From NCBI GenBank assembly GCA_020881915.1, contig JAJFPB010000006.1, positions 3,162,001-3,226,000 of the forward strand: 64,000 bases of DNA, written 5' to 3'. Below are positions 1 through 10,074 of this stretch, in pieces. Made by a program: the position numbers and the translations under genes. The DNA comes from Paramyrothecium sp. XJ0827. Lineage: Eukaryota; Ascomycota; Sordariomycetes; Hypocreales; Stachybotryaceae. Positions within the stretch are counted from its first letter, which is position 1; each line of letters begins with the position of its first letter. The notes under the pieces are model-generated. The model ran no database searches, was not told the DNA's origin, and saw nothing but the letters and a program-made list of their open reading frames with translations.

Positions 1-1082
1 CCCACCGATTTGAGATAGGCGCATCACCGCATGCGTTTCTCTCAGCGCCCTCGACCGGTCCTGGTCCTGAATTCATGTGAGCTGGGCTGCACTTGTCTGC
101 CATGGTTGTTATCGTCTGCACTTGCGATACCCAAGACCCAGTGGTAGGTTCAGGTCCTGGTCCTGGTCCTGGTCCAGGTCCCGATCCAATAAGGCCCTGA
201 TATGCTGGAACTCTGGCAACGCTACCAACCAAGCGGATCCCACGACAGCACACCCACAAAGGGGCATGCGGTGGAGGGGACGCGGACCGTCGTGTGACAA
301 GACCACGCCGGTCTTTTTTAATTGTTATTTTTGTTGTTCTTTGTCTCGGTATCCTCAAGCCGTTCTTGTCGTTTTCTCTCTCCCAGGTTTGGATCCAACG
401 AGTCTCTCCCTCTTTATTTTCCTCCTCACTTTCTTCCAACCTTGGCCCATCTATTCGACCGTCACTTGCTTGGATCCTTCAGAAATCCCGTTGACCAACT
501 GGCTGGGGCACCACATGTGCATTGCCGCCGCCTGCCTTGCATCTGCATCCACTGTCTTGCCCTGCAGCCCGTTTTAATATTACCCGTTCCTTCCCTTGGC
601 TGCCATCATCGTTCATTGGACTTGGGCTCTTGCTCTTGCGTCGCAGCACCGCACCCTGCCAGTCGGCGCGCGGCATCTCATCTCATCTCGTGCTCACACA
701 GACAGATAACGGCTTTGCACTCGCATTTACCCAGAGCCATAGCCATAGCCATATCCCCCATACAACTTCCCGGCTGGCATCTTACTTCATTCATCGGCGA
801 CTCATCCTCCATTCCGTTCCGTTCCATTCCTCCCCCGAGTGTCAAACGCAAAAAAAAAAAGGCTTTTCTTCAATGTCTCGCCCACCTCGACTCGACTAAG
901 CCCCCTCTAGCGAATACCCACCCTCCGTTTCTCCTACGTGGAGGCCCAAAGGATTTCTCCGGATTTACATGCGCGACGTGGTAAGGTAAGGTAGGGGCCA
1001 GGAAAAAAAATACGAGGTTGCAATTTTTCGTCGCAGGTCGACGCACCGCCTCTTCCCTTTCCGTCGCCTTTTCTCCACAGCC
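1..1082. other. Upstream region of the 1336-aa protein gene
   Basis: No supportable coding gene. The stretch is pyrimidine-rich on the + strand between about 300 and 1080, as is usual for ascomycete promoters and 5' leaders. A short GGTCCT minisatellite lies at 153-182 and an A-run at about 850-860. Open frames here are short, overlapping and of random composition. I see no clear TATA box. Confidence 0.6.
153..182. repeat. GGTCCT hexanucleotide minisatellite
   Basis: Five consecutive 6-bp units start at 153, 159, 165, 171 and 177: three GGTCCT followed by the variants GGTCCA and GGTCCC. The array lies in the non-coding left end of the window. Confidence 0.8.
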
Positions 1083-4000
1083 ATGGCGGTAGCAGCAGCT
1101 TCTTCTTCTTCCTACTCTGCTGTTCCCTCGCAAGATGACGAGGAAACCCGAGACGACGTAGCGTCGCCAACGCCAACTTCTACATCCTCGAGCCCAGCGG
1201 CGACGACAACGCCCTTCCTCTCCATTGGCGACTTGGCTTCCACCCCTCCAAGCACCGACGACGCCGACTCTGTGCCTGACGCTGACAGCTTGCACGCCGC
1301 TGCTCACAAGCAATCCGTCGATGCGGCGTCGGAGAGGCGCCATTCGCTAACCATGGCCCCGGCCAACGTGGCTGGTGCTGGCGCGCCGTTGCCTCTCTTC
1401 GCACATGCTCCCACCGCTACTGCTGAACTCAATTCGACTGCAATGCAAGGTGCGCCGCAAGACGAGCAACGAGTGCCCAAGGAAGCCATTCTCGACAGCG
1501 ACAGCGCAGCCCGCCGCAGCCCGCTGCAAAACCCCCCCGAACCACCCACCAAGCCAGACCCAGCATCGACCGGGGTCCAGCACGAGCCTCCCTCAGACGC
1601 CCACGCCCGACTCCCAATTCGGGATACTGCAGATATCGTCCCAACGTCCCCTGACCACGACGCAAAACTATCCCTTCCGCCCTCCCAGCTTCCTTCTCCC
1701 CTCCACAGTGGTAGCGTCGACCACGCGACCAAAATCGTCCATCCGACACCCCTCATCCAAACCACGTCGGATATTTCGAGACGAAACATTAAGCACCCCG
1801 TTCCCGACCTCAACACCCAGTCCGGTTCCTACATGGGCAACATCGCCCAACTCGAAGCGACGGCCGAGCGACTATCCATGACAAGCTCCATCGACGACGC
1901 CATCCGAGATCTGCACAGCGAACTCAAACGAAGCGACAGCAGGCGGTCTTCCATCCTTGCCGCCAGCGCCCGAGGTTGGCGGACCGACGAGCCGTCCATC
2001 AGCCCGCCATCCGCCGTCTGCCAGTTAACCCGGCATCGGTCCAACTCGTCGTCGATTGTCGCCACGAACATCGCCGCCCGTCACGGTGGCTACTCCCCAG
2101 CCGCCTATGTCATGTCGCCCGCCAACTCTTTGACCGGTCGTCTCCGCTCGGGCTCCAAGACCTCGACAGGAGCCCCTGAAATCGACATGCCGCCCAGCTT
2201 GTCCCGTCATGGACCCGGCAAGGCTTCGGTCCGGAGCATCCGCTCGACCAAATTGTCGTTGGCTGAGATATCCGAGTCGGAGCCAATCTCGTTAACGCAG
2301 ACTGTGCTGGACGCAGCCGACGCCGCACCACCGATTCAGCTGACCGACGACGATGTGGCAACCCAACGACTGTCCCATCAGTCCGACCAAAACTTCGATC
2401 CTGAATTCGCTACACCGCGCCAAGAAATCAGCGAGCCACACCTGCTTGATCCCAACTCAAGCCACCAGAACTATCAGCATGAAGATGCCAGACCGTCTAG
2501 TGCTCGTTCCAACACCACCTTTCAGCAGGCCCAGGACGCCTTCCATGACTTTGATGGTGTTCATTGCGAACCCGAGGACGACCTCTCCCCTATACCCGAT
2601 GAGGAGCCGTATCAGCCCCAGCATTATATGCCTCCCCCGCCCATGGTCAGGCCACAGTCGTACATGGATCCCGAGACCGGCATGCAAATGCTGTACTACC
2701 CGGCTCGGGTACCTGCCATGCTGAATCTACCACCCAAGTTATCAAACAAGCCCAAGGCTGCACAGAGGGATCAGCGGAGGTCCGAAATATTGAACGCCAT
2801 GATCGACCAGAATAATCTGCACACCAATGCGTCCAATCTCAATAGACACTCCGCACTTCCTGCTCTTAGCGGTCAATCTTCCGTGCCCAATTTCAACAGA
2901 CACTCTGCGCTTCCAGATCTTAACATTCAACCCATGGCACAAAATTTCAATAGACACTCTGCCCTTCCAAATCTCGGCAGTCAATCCGCCGCCGCCCATA
3001 ATACTAGGGACTCTTGGCTACCGGACCCCCTCGCAGGACACCGAGACTCTTTCGCTGCCCTATCATCGTACGATCCTGTTCAAGGTGAGCACGCGGACGT
3101 GCACTCTGGTAAACTTGATCCCCCAGTTGTGGAGGCTGAGACTGATCCGGAGCCTGCGTCCGAGCTGCGGCGACCACCTCGCTTGTCTCGCATGGACCCC
3201 GAGGGCTCAAAATCAAGAATGTCTCGGCTGGACAAGCTACCTCCGCAGCTTCGGGCCAGTGCCTACTTTGATCTTCCCTCCCAGTCTCCGCAGGTCGAGG
3301 TTAAAGATGGGTCTGCCATGGCCACACTCGACAGCATCCTAGACGCATCAGCCAACGCACCCGTCAGCGCATTCACCGACCACACGTACGCCGGAAAACT
3401 CGGTTCCGAGATCTACGGAAAAGAGAAGAAACGCAAGTCCGTAGCACCGGCTACTGCCTTACAAGCTCCTGCACAAGAGCCCAAGAAGCGTGGATCTTTC
3501 ATGTGGCTGAACAAACGTAGTGCCAGTCACACCAGTGACGAGAAGAAGGGCCTCAATGACGAGAGAAACAATTCGGCATTAGGTATGCGCCATGACAATA
3601 TCCACGACTTAGAAAGTCAGGCATTGGCTAGCAGTATCGATGGAGAGAGTGTTGTACACCGTCTCCGCAACGATGATGATTCGGCTAGCGACCGCGATGT
3701 CCGTAAGCCGGAGGACGAGGACGAGGATACTGAAGAAGAAGGCTATCAAGGCCCTCCCACAACTCTCCTCGCTGAACTTCAATTGCGAAAGCAGCAGCAG
3801 AAGCAGCGAACTCAGCCTCTTGCAAAAGCTTTTCCCAATGGCATGCATGCCACGCTTTTGGAGATGGATGCCGTAGCCGAGACTCAACGCAAGCATCGCA
3901 AGAACAAGCGTGTGAATTTGGCATGGGAGGACCCAGATGCACACTATGGCGAAGACGAATCTGATGATGAGGATGTGCCACTCGCAATCATCGCTGCCAA

Positions 4001-5093
4001 GAGTCAAGGAGCCAACAATATGGCCGACCTTGAGCGCCCTATCGGCTTGATGGAAAAGCGTGAAATTGAAGAGAACGAGCCTCTCAGTCATCGACGAGCC
4101 CGTCTCCAAGGGCAAGACCCGTCTATGCTACCCAAGCGGCCTAGCATGATGAATCTACCAGTCCCCATGATGTCGGGGGGGGCGCAGTCCCCTGGATCTC
4201 GACCAGGCGCAACTCCTGAGCCTGAGGAGGAAGAAGTTGAAGGGGAGACGCTAGGCGAGCGGAAAAGACGACTGGCAGCAAAGGAGGAGGCAGAAGGACG
4301 TCTCCCCCGAGCTCGACCGGTGAGCAGCAGCTTTTCAGCTGAGCTCCTGAGCCAGTTTGGCGATCTCGATGAGGACAAGGACAAGCCAAGCAGCAGGAAG
4401 GAGAACAAGATTCCTAACCCCGACATCGAAGAGGAAACTCTTGGCCAGCGCCGTCGCCGGCTTCAGGCTGAGCGTGAAGCACGGCAGCGGGAGATGAGCT
4501 ACAGCAACCTCACCAGCGAGCAGACCCCCAAGCTTACGAACCGACTAAGCATGTCGGACATGCTTAACGCACACCCGAAGAAGGGTGTGGATTCAACCGA
4601 TGACGGCCGGCTTCTCGAGGAACACAGGCTTGCCAGGGAGCGCGAAGCCAAGATGGCGGCTATGAGGAAGCAAATGCCAATTTCATTGAAGGGCCCAACG
4701 CTCGAGCGCTCGGGTGGTTTCCAGGGCGGTGCTTATAACGACGGAAATGCCGGAGGACAGAGTTTGAATGCCATGCGATCCCAACCCAACCTGAACCCGC
4801 GGCACGCTGTTGCGCCGAGTCTGCAGCACAGGGCGAGTGCCGTCTTCAGCACCTATGGAATGCCAGCGCAGCAGTCGGTCTACGCCGGTACCAACGGCCT
4901 CGGTGGAATGAATGGCATGATGGGCTACAACACCGGCAATGCTTACAATCCCTATGCTAGCAACCCTTACGGCGCAGCACCTATGAACATGTACGCGCCC
5001 GGGCGAATGCAGCCAGGTATGCAGATGCCCATGGCCCTGAATGGCGGCTCAGTCGATCGCGTCGAGCAGTGGCGACAAGGCGTGTGGCAATGA
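1083..5093 (+). CDS. Large low-complexity conserved fungal protein (1336 aa)
   Basis: A single uninterrupted frame begins at an ATG in good context (ccATGg) and ends at TGA. I do not recognise the function. The N-terminal 300 residues are Ser/Thr/Pro/Ala-rich and look disordered. Three 18-residue tandem repeats carrying NRHSALP follow, at DNA 2841, 2895 and 2949, a perfect 54-bp period. An acidic stretch (EDEDEDTEEE) lies near residue 880. The C-terminal third has three copies of a short basic motif: PLSHRRARL, TLGERKRRL and TLGQRRRRL, each preceded by acidic residues. The tail is rich in Gly, Asn, Met and Tyr. No membrane segment or enzyme motif is visible. The acidic-then-basic repeats suggest a scaffold or binding protein, but that is only inference. 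It is transcribed convergently with the permease gene downstream. Confidence 0.85.
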   Translation: MAVAAASSSSYSAVPSQDDEETRDDVASPTPTSTSSSPAATTTPFLSIGDLASTPPSTDDADSVPDADSLHAAAHKQSVDAASERRHSLTMAPANVAGAGAPLPLFAHAPTATAELNSTAMQGAPQDEQRVPKEAILDSDSAARRSPLQNPPEPPTKPDPASTGVQHEPPSDAHARLPIRDTADIVPTSPDHDAKLSLPPSQLPSPLHSGSVDHATKIVHPTPLIQTTSDISRRNIKHPVPDLNTQSGSYMGNIAQLEATAERLSMTSSIDDAIRDLHSELKRSDSRRSSILAASARGWRTDEPSISPPSAVCQLTRHRSNSSSIVATNIAARHGGYSPAAYVMSPANSLTGRLRSGSKTSTGAPEIDMPPSLSRHGPGKASVRSIRSTKLSLAEISESEPISLTQTVLDAADAAPPIQLTDDDVATQRLSHQSDQNFDPEFATPRQEISEPHLLDPNSSHQNYQHEDARPSSARSNTTFQQAQDAFHDFDGVHCEPEDDLSPIPDEEPYQPQHYMPPPPMVRPQSYMDPETGMQMLYYPARVPAMLNLPPKLSNKPKAAQRDQRRSEILNAMIDQNNLHTNASNLNRHSALPALSGQSSVPNFNRHSALPDLNIQPMAQNFNRHSALPNLGSQSAAAHNTRDSWLPDPLAGHRDSFAALSSYDPVQGEHADVHSGKLDPPVVEAETDPEPASELRRPPRLSRMDPEGSKSRMSRLDKLPPQLRASAYFDLPSQSPQVEVKDGSAMATLDSILDASANAPVSAFTDHTYAGKLGSEIYGKEKKRKSVAPATALQAPAQEPKKRGSFMWLNKRSASHTSDEKKGLNDERNNSALGMRHDNIHDLESQALASSIDGESVVHRLRNDDDSASDRDVRKPEDEDEDTEEEGYQGPPTTLLAELQLRKQQQKQRTQPLAKAFPNGMHATLLEMDAVAETQRKHRKNKRVNLAWEDPDAHYGEDESDDEDVPLAIIAAKSQGANNMADLERPIGLMEKREIEENEPLSHRRARLQGQDPSMLPKRPSMMNLPVPMMSGGAQSPGSRPGATPEPEEEEVEGETLGERKRRLAAKEEAEGRLPRARPVSSSFSAELLSQFGDLDEDKDKPSSRKENKIPNPDIEEETLGQRRRRLQAEREARQREMSYSNLTSEQTPKLTNRLSMSDMLNAHPKKGVDSTDDGRLLEEHRLAREREAKMAAMRKQMPISLKGPTLERSGGFQGGAYNDGNAGGQSLNAMRSQPNLNPRHAVAPSLQHRASAVFSTYGMPAQQSVYAGTNGLGGMNGMMGYNTGNAYNPYASNPYGAAPMNMYAPGRMQPGMQMPMALNGGSVDRVEQWRQGVWQ
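2841..3002 (+). repeat. Three-copy 54-bp in-frame coding repeat
   Basis: The repeat starts at 2841, 2895 and 2949, spaced exactly 54 bp. Each unit encodes an 18-residue segment beginning NRHSALP. Third-position differences between units, together with conserved amino acids, suggest selection on the peptide rather than a very recent duplication. Confidence 0.85.
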
Positions 5094-5706
5094 GAGCTGA
5101 AGAGAGACTCCTCGGTGGACGCTGCATTGCCTCAAGGCGTCCCAGTGATGGTGGAGCCAGTCTGGGTCCTTTGAGACATGTACAAAGGCAGTCATGTTGT
5201 ATTAATATTTCCTTTTTCGAAAGGGGCGAAGTGAAGAGCTTTGTTTGGATGAAATTATATTTAATTCCTTCATGTTTGAAGAGCAAGGACTGTTTTATTG
5301 GTAGAATAGCATGGCGAGGCGCATGAGATGAGCTTTGGCATACGGAAACGGACTAGACAATATATACAGATTATATAAACTACATTTATAGTAATAATTG
5401 CGAAGAAACGATTTAAATATCTAATTATCGCCTATACACTATGTGAGCTTAGAGATACTAGGAGTAAATGCTTCAGCATATGGCTAGGGATATGGGTAGT
5501 TTCTTGCAAGACGGGCCTGTACTCGGTCAGTCTACTGCTATTTCGTCGCTACCCAATATCTGGCGAATGTAGTGTAGGGACGGGGCAGCAAGCAATCGGC
5601 ATCGGTGCTCATGCCGTATTGCCACAGCTTCCGGTCCTCCTCATCGACCTCGGGAAACGAACATCTGATGAAAAGATTGTTTTGATTCTATGCTATCTAC
5701 AGTCTA
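5094..5706. other. Convergent 3' intergenic region
   Basis: This stretch lies between the stop codons of the 1336-aa protein gene (+) and the permease gene (-). It is AT-rich in the middle (about 5340-5430) and contains candidate poly(A)-signal-like sequences. No gene is seen. Confidence 0.6.
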
Positions 5707-7484
5707 TCATGTCGCGGTAAAGGCCTTTTGATCCGCGTGCTCGAATGCCAAGTAAAGGGGTATCTTTGAGAGTGAAACGATTCTAGTCTTTTTATAGTAC
5801 TTCCAGAGCAGATATGCCGTTATGACGAGAGGAATGTCCCTGAAACGATTAGCACGAGGTTCAATTTATAGGGGAAGAGGTGAATCGCTTACAAGTATGA
5901 GGAGACAAATTTGCTAGTGTCCCAGTTGCCTTTGGTGAAAACCGAGAAACCGCTGGTGAAAAGAATGAGTACACAGACGACCAGCGCGATGCTTGAAGTG
6001 TATACTAGAAATGATTATGTCAGGTTGATTCGCATATGAGTCGAAGAAAGGAACGTACAAGTCCAGGTGTTGTGCCACGGTAGCTTTGACAAGGCTATGT
6101 TTTGCGCCTTCATGGCGTAGCGCAGGCGGATGTGGTTGAGCAGAATGACAGACCAGGAGACCAGAACTCCAGCGGCGGTAAGCTGCACGAGCCACCAGAA
6201 GACGGCGAACGCCCCGTTGGAGAGGCTCATGAAGCTCAGAAGCATCACGGCGGTGAAGAGCAAGACACACATGTAAGGCGTGCCCCAGCTGGTCGTTCTG
6301 AGGAATATTTTAGGCGCCTGTCCTTTAAGAGCCAGGCCATACAGCACGCGGGTGCCGGCCAGGAGGCTCTGGTTCGCGGAAGACCAGGCCGAGGTGATGA
6401 CGACAGCATTGACGATGGATGGTATGGCAGGAAGACCTGCCGCGGAGGCCGCAATGACAAAGGGGCTTTGGGCGGCGGAGCCAGAGGCATCGTTGAGCCT
6501 GGGGTCGTCGCTCGCGACAAGCATACCTACGACGAGGACAGCGAGCATGTAGAAGACCATAATACGGATAAAGACGCGCTTACAGGCTGCAGGAATGGCC
6601 TTTGCAGGATTCCGCGTTTCGGCTGCAGCCATGGCGATGGATTCTACTCCAGCAAATGAGAAGACGGCGCCCGTCATGACGCTCCAGAAGCCAAGGAAGC
6701 GGCCCAGATCACCTTCGGCGATGTACTCGACGAACGGGCCCGGATCCTTCCAGTACTTGAACCAGATGGGCGAGGTGCCAGGGATGCCGCCAAAGTCAAT
6801 GACGAGACCGAGAATAACGAGGAACACGACGAGCATGATCTTCAGCAGGGCGAAGACGTACTCGACCTCGCCGAAGACGCGGACGAAGGACATACCCACG
6901 GCGGTGGTGAGGACGATGGAGATGACGACGACGAGGGCGGGGCTGATGTCGTCGGACCAGAAGCGGAACAGGACGCAGATGGCGGCGATCTCGGAGGGCA
7001 CGGACAGGGCGGCGCCGTAGACGAGGTTCCAGCCGACGGCGAAGCCCAGGGCCGGGTCGACGAGGAACTCGGCGTGGCGGACGAAGGCGCCGGTGACGGG
7101 CAGCAGGGCGGCGACCTCGCCGAGGGCGAGCTGGACGGCGCAGACGACGAGGCTGACGCAGGCGTAGCCGAGCAGGGCGCCGAGGGGCCCGCCGCGCTGG
7201 ACGGCGGCGCCGAGGCCGAGGAACAGGCCCGTGCCGATGGCGCCGGCGATGCCCAGCATGGAGAGGTGCCGCGAGGAGAGGCCGCGCCGGAGGGAGCGGT
7301 TCTCGAGGGCCGTGACGAGGTCGGCGGCGTTTACGTCGTCGGCGTCGGGGTCCAGGGAGGCAATGCGAGGGGAGCCGCCGACGCCGCCGTCGCCCGGCTG
7401 GTGGTCGAGCAGGGGCGAGTAGACGCTGGACTCAAAGGCGGCATCGTCGGCCGTGCTAGGCGCGAGAGCCGGTGGTGGACTCAT
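5707..7484 (-). CDS. Amino-acid permease, APC superfamily (YAT/AAT type), 3 exons
   Basis: Plasma-membrane amino-acid/proton symporter of the fungal AAT family. Exons on the minus strand are 7484-6059, 6004-5893 and 5839-5707, giving 556 aa. The introns (6005-6058 and 5840-5892) have GTACGT/TAG and GTAAGC/CAG borders and the frame is continuous. After a hydrophilic N-terminus of about 70 residues comes the family signature GAIGTGLFLG in TM1, then about 12 hydrophobic segments, the PSEIAA segment, and a TM6-type stretch with FAGVES. The last TMs and the C-terminal tail are supplied by the two small exons; ending at the first exon's own stop would truncate the protein. Codons in the N-terminal half are strongly G/C-ending, so long spurious antisense frames appear there. 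The substrate cannot be told from sequence alone. Confidence 0.93.
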
Positions 7485-8535
7485 TGTGGGGAGAAGACGG
7501 CGAGGATCATTCCCTCTTCCCCTTACTTGGTCTTGAAGCCCTCTCGCCTTCTCACCGGTTTTCGTGGTGCTGCGGCGCCGACTGCGGAGAGCGGCTTACA
7601 CGAGAGCTAGACTTTTATGAATGGGAGATTCGATTCGATATGGATCAGCTTCTGCGAGCAGCCTTTGTTGAACGACCCGCCTTGGCCGGAATCTCGAAAG
7701 GTGTACTTTTTCCTGAGATGAGATCGATGTGAGTCTTATCGTCATGGTTGGACGTGATGGTGCAATTTAGTGTGCTCCGGTCGGCAGGGGAGGGGGATCC
7801 ACCGCGGGTTCGGAGGTTTCTTAGCACTGAGGCTTTGGGGGGTTTGTGAGCCTCGAGGACTTACACGGGACAGGGCACGAACACGATTTGGCAGCGAAGC
7901 CTTTTATGTCAACGAGCCTAATGGTAGAACGACTGCATGGTGATTATTTCAGGGCCAGTCAGCTAGGGACAACTCAAGAGGCAATGGATCTATCTGATTG
8001 TCGCCCATGGGTAGCAAGTATTGACGTAGCCAGGACCTGCGCATGTACCCGTACCTCGGTGCCTCGCAGCAACTACTGCGTATGTCATGTACCGCTTCCG
8101 CAACTCGGGTTTCTTGTAAGTACAAACCGTCAACGTCGCTCCGGACAGACCCTAATCCTGCACATTGCCTTATTATGTGCCACTTCGATGCGAACAACAT
8201 TTGGGGAAATGTTTCGAATCGTTAATGTTATGTCGACCTGAACCATTCCAGCCACCCTTTTGATTCGCTTCATTCCCTGGTAATCGACGAAACCGTGTAA
8301 GGCGCATCTGCATGCTAGTGTCCTTCTCAGCTGAATAGTAAAGCCAGCATCTTATATCTGCTCGACTACTGAAATCGTGATGTTGAGGGATGAGTGCTGA
8401 CCCTTAAAGTGATGCTCAAGTGCCAGTGTGTCCAGTGAGGTTCTGCGATGATGGTCAGCAACGATGTCTTTCAGAAGCCGAGAGTCCGCAGTAACCTACA
8501 AACCACACTCCCGCAAGCCGCTGCCCTCGCGGATT
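7485..8535. other. Intergenic region upstream of the permease
   Basis: This is the promoter side of the permease (-) and the 3' side of the CCCH zinc-finger gene (-). Only short frames of random composition are present. No RNA gene or repeat is seen. Confidence 0.5.
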
Positions 8536-10074
8536 TCACCTGTCGTAGTTGAGGTTTCCAAATTCTGGCTTCGTCACAGAGTCTCTCACCCCAGACAACG
8601 AAGGTTCCGTCAGTGGTACTGCTCGAACGTAGCTGCTTGCCTGATAGTCCTCAGATGCCGCGTTGATCGGGAACCGGCAGATGCTCATCCCACCCTGGTG
8701 CTTGCAATCAGGCTTCTGGCAGATGTGGCCCCAGATGCAGTCCTCGCGCCGGCACGAGCCGGCCAGGTCGCACGGCAATGTGCGCGAAAGCCACTCCAGG
8801 GTCGGCTTGTACCTCGCCGGCATCGGCTCGTGGTCGTACGCGCAGTACGCGTTGAAGCATACGCCCGTGAGCTGGTAGTTGTTGCAGAGCTTCCTGCGCC
8901 TGAGCTGGTAGTCCCTGATGCGATCTAGGTCTTCGGGCTTGGGGTGATGCATGTGCGCGTCCAGGCGATGGGCTGCAGAGTTCACGGCGACGAATCCTCT
9001 GGCTACCTCCGTGGGCAGGGACTCGGTTGTATACTTGTTGCTGGAGGCTTTGGCTGTGGAGCCGCGGGGCGCATTCTCCCTCGGTCGCGGGCTGGGGCTC
9101 GTGGTGGGTTGCGGAGAATGATATCTGTGAGTAACAAGGCTATCTTCTCTGTATGAACGGTCGCTACTTCGGCCAGTTCGGGACTTCCCAGGAGGGTAGA
9201 AAGACGCGGATTTGGTGTCATCTAGAGCAACTCCCTCTGGAGGCTGTGGAGGACTCGCCGGTCTCTTCGGCGGCCTTTTGAGGGTCAGAAGGACCTCGTC
9301 CAGGTTGACTCGCTCTCGATCCTTTGTGGGCTGTGCTGAAGTGTCAGTCAGGAAAACGTCCGGGAACTCCTCGAGGCGCAGTTTGAGCAGTTTGAAGTCT
9401 TTGTGAACTTTCACATCCGGCGCGGCGACCAGGCTGAAGCGCTCCGTGTCGCCTCTGAGGTAGGCAAAGTCGCTGACGTAGTCGGCATTGTGGCAGCCCG
9501 CAAAGTAGATGTGCCTGCACTGGGCGTTGTCGGTGTAGAACTGCACGACCGACTTGATCTTGGACGTCGTGCTCTCCTTGTGCTCCCCTGTGTCAACGAA
9601 GCTAGTCAGGCCGTAGTACTGGTTGAAGCCGGCCACGAAGGGGCCGAGCGAGCGCCGCTCGGGGCCGCAGAAGCCCTGCTTGGAGAGGCGGGCTGACAGC
9701 CCGGCAAGCTTCGCGTAGACTTGGATGACAACGTCGCAGTTTTCGAGACCTTTGCGGCGCAGGCTGGCCTTGACGGCGTCGTTGAGCTGCTTGGCGGCCC
9801 TGCTGCCGCCCGCTTCGCCCGAGGTGATGGAGTGTCTGTTGAAGATGTACTGGTCTCCGTCAACCACAACAAGGGCAAATGGGTTGCGTTCGATGCCACG
9901 GGCCAGCCGTTTGTAGCGTTCCCTCCCTTCCCGCTGCTCGACGTAGTCGCTTTTGAGTCGTTTATAGTCATCTATCAGGGTAGCGTGCTGATGCAAAATC
10001 TCTGCTAGCCTGCTGCCCTTCTGGTAGGCAGCGAGCTTCTCGGCTGCCTTTTCCAACGTTTCATCTGACAACAT
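8536..10074 (-). CDS. CCCH zinc-finger protein with N-terminal NYN-like (DUF7923-type) domain
   Basis: A 512-aa single-exon protein starting at an ATG. A short coiled-coil-like N-terminus (about 1-60) is followed by a globular domain (about 65-245). That domain has a VVVDGD strand and a later GCHNADYVSDFA segment, which resemble the aspartate-bearing strands of NYN/PIN-like nuclease folds. A disordered Pro/Ser-rich linker carries RPPKRPASPPQPP. Near residues 400-460 are CCCH fingers: C-x8-C-x4-C-x3-H starting at LCNNYQLTGVC, then C-x5-C-x4-C-x3-H starting at PCDLAGSC, plus further Cys/His. Fungal proteins of this build are annotated as C-x8-C-x5-C-x3-H type zinc-finger proteins and presumed to bind RNA. 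Nuclease activity is an inference from fold-like motifs only. Confidence 0.88.
   Translation of the reverse strand: MLSDETLEKAAEKLAAYQKGSRLAEILHQHATLIDDYKRLKSDYVEQREGRERYKRLARGIERNPFALVVVDGDQYIFNRHSITSGEAGGSRAAKQLNDAVKASLRRKGLENCDVVIQVYAKLAGLSARLSKQGFCGPERRSLGPFVAGFNQYYGLTSFVDTGEHKESTTSKIKSVVQFYTDNAQCRHIYFAGCHNADYVSDFAYLRGDTERFSLVAAPDVKVHKDFKLLKLRLEEFPDVFLTDTSAQPTKDRERVNLDEVLLTLKRPPKRPASPPQPPEGVALDDTKSASFYPPGKSRTGRSSDRSYREDSLVTHRYHSPQPTTSPSPRPRENAPRGSTAKASSNKYTTESLPTEVARGFVAVNSAAHRLDAHMHHPKPEDLDRIRDYQLRRRKLCNNYQLTGVCFNAYCAYDHEPMPARYKPTLEWLSRTLPCDLAGSCRREDCIWGHICQKPDCKHQGGMSICRFPINAASEDYQASSYVRAVPLTEPSLSGVRDSVTKPEFGNLNYDR

Noticed and set aside
7074..7610. Open frame of 178 codons on the + strand, opposite the permease N-terminus
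   Set aside because: It mirrors G/C-ending codons of the real gene on the minus strand, is Gly/Ala/Glu-biased, and has no family signal.
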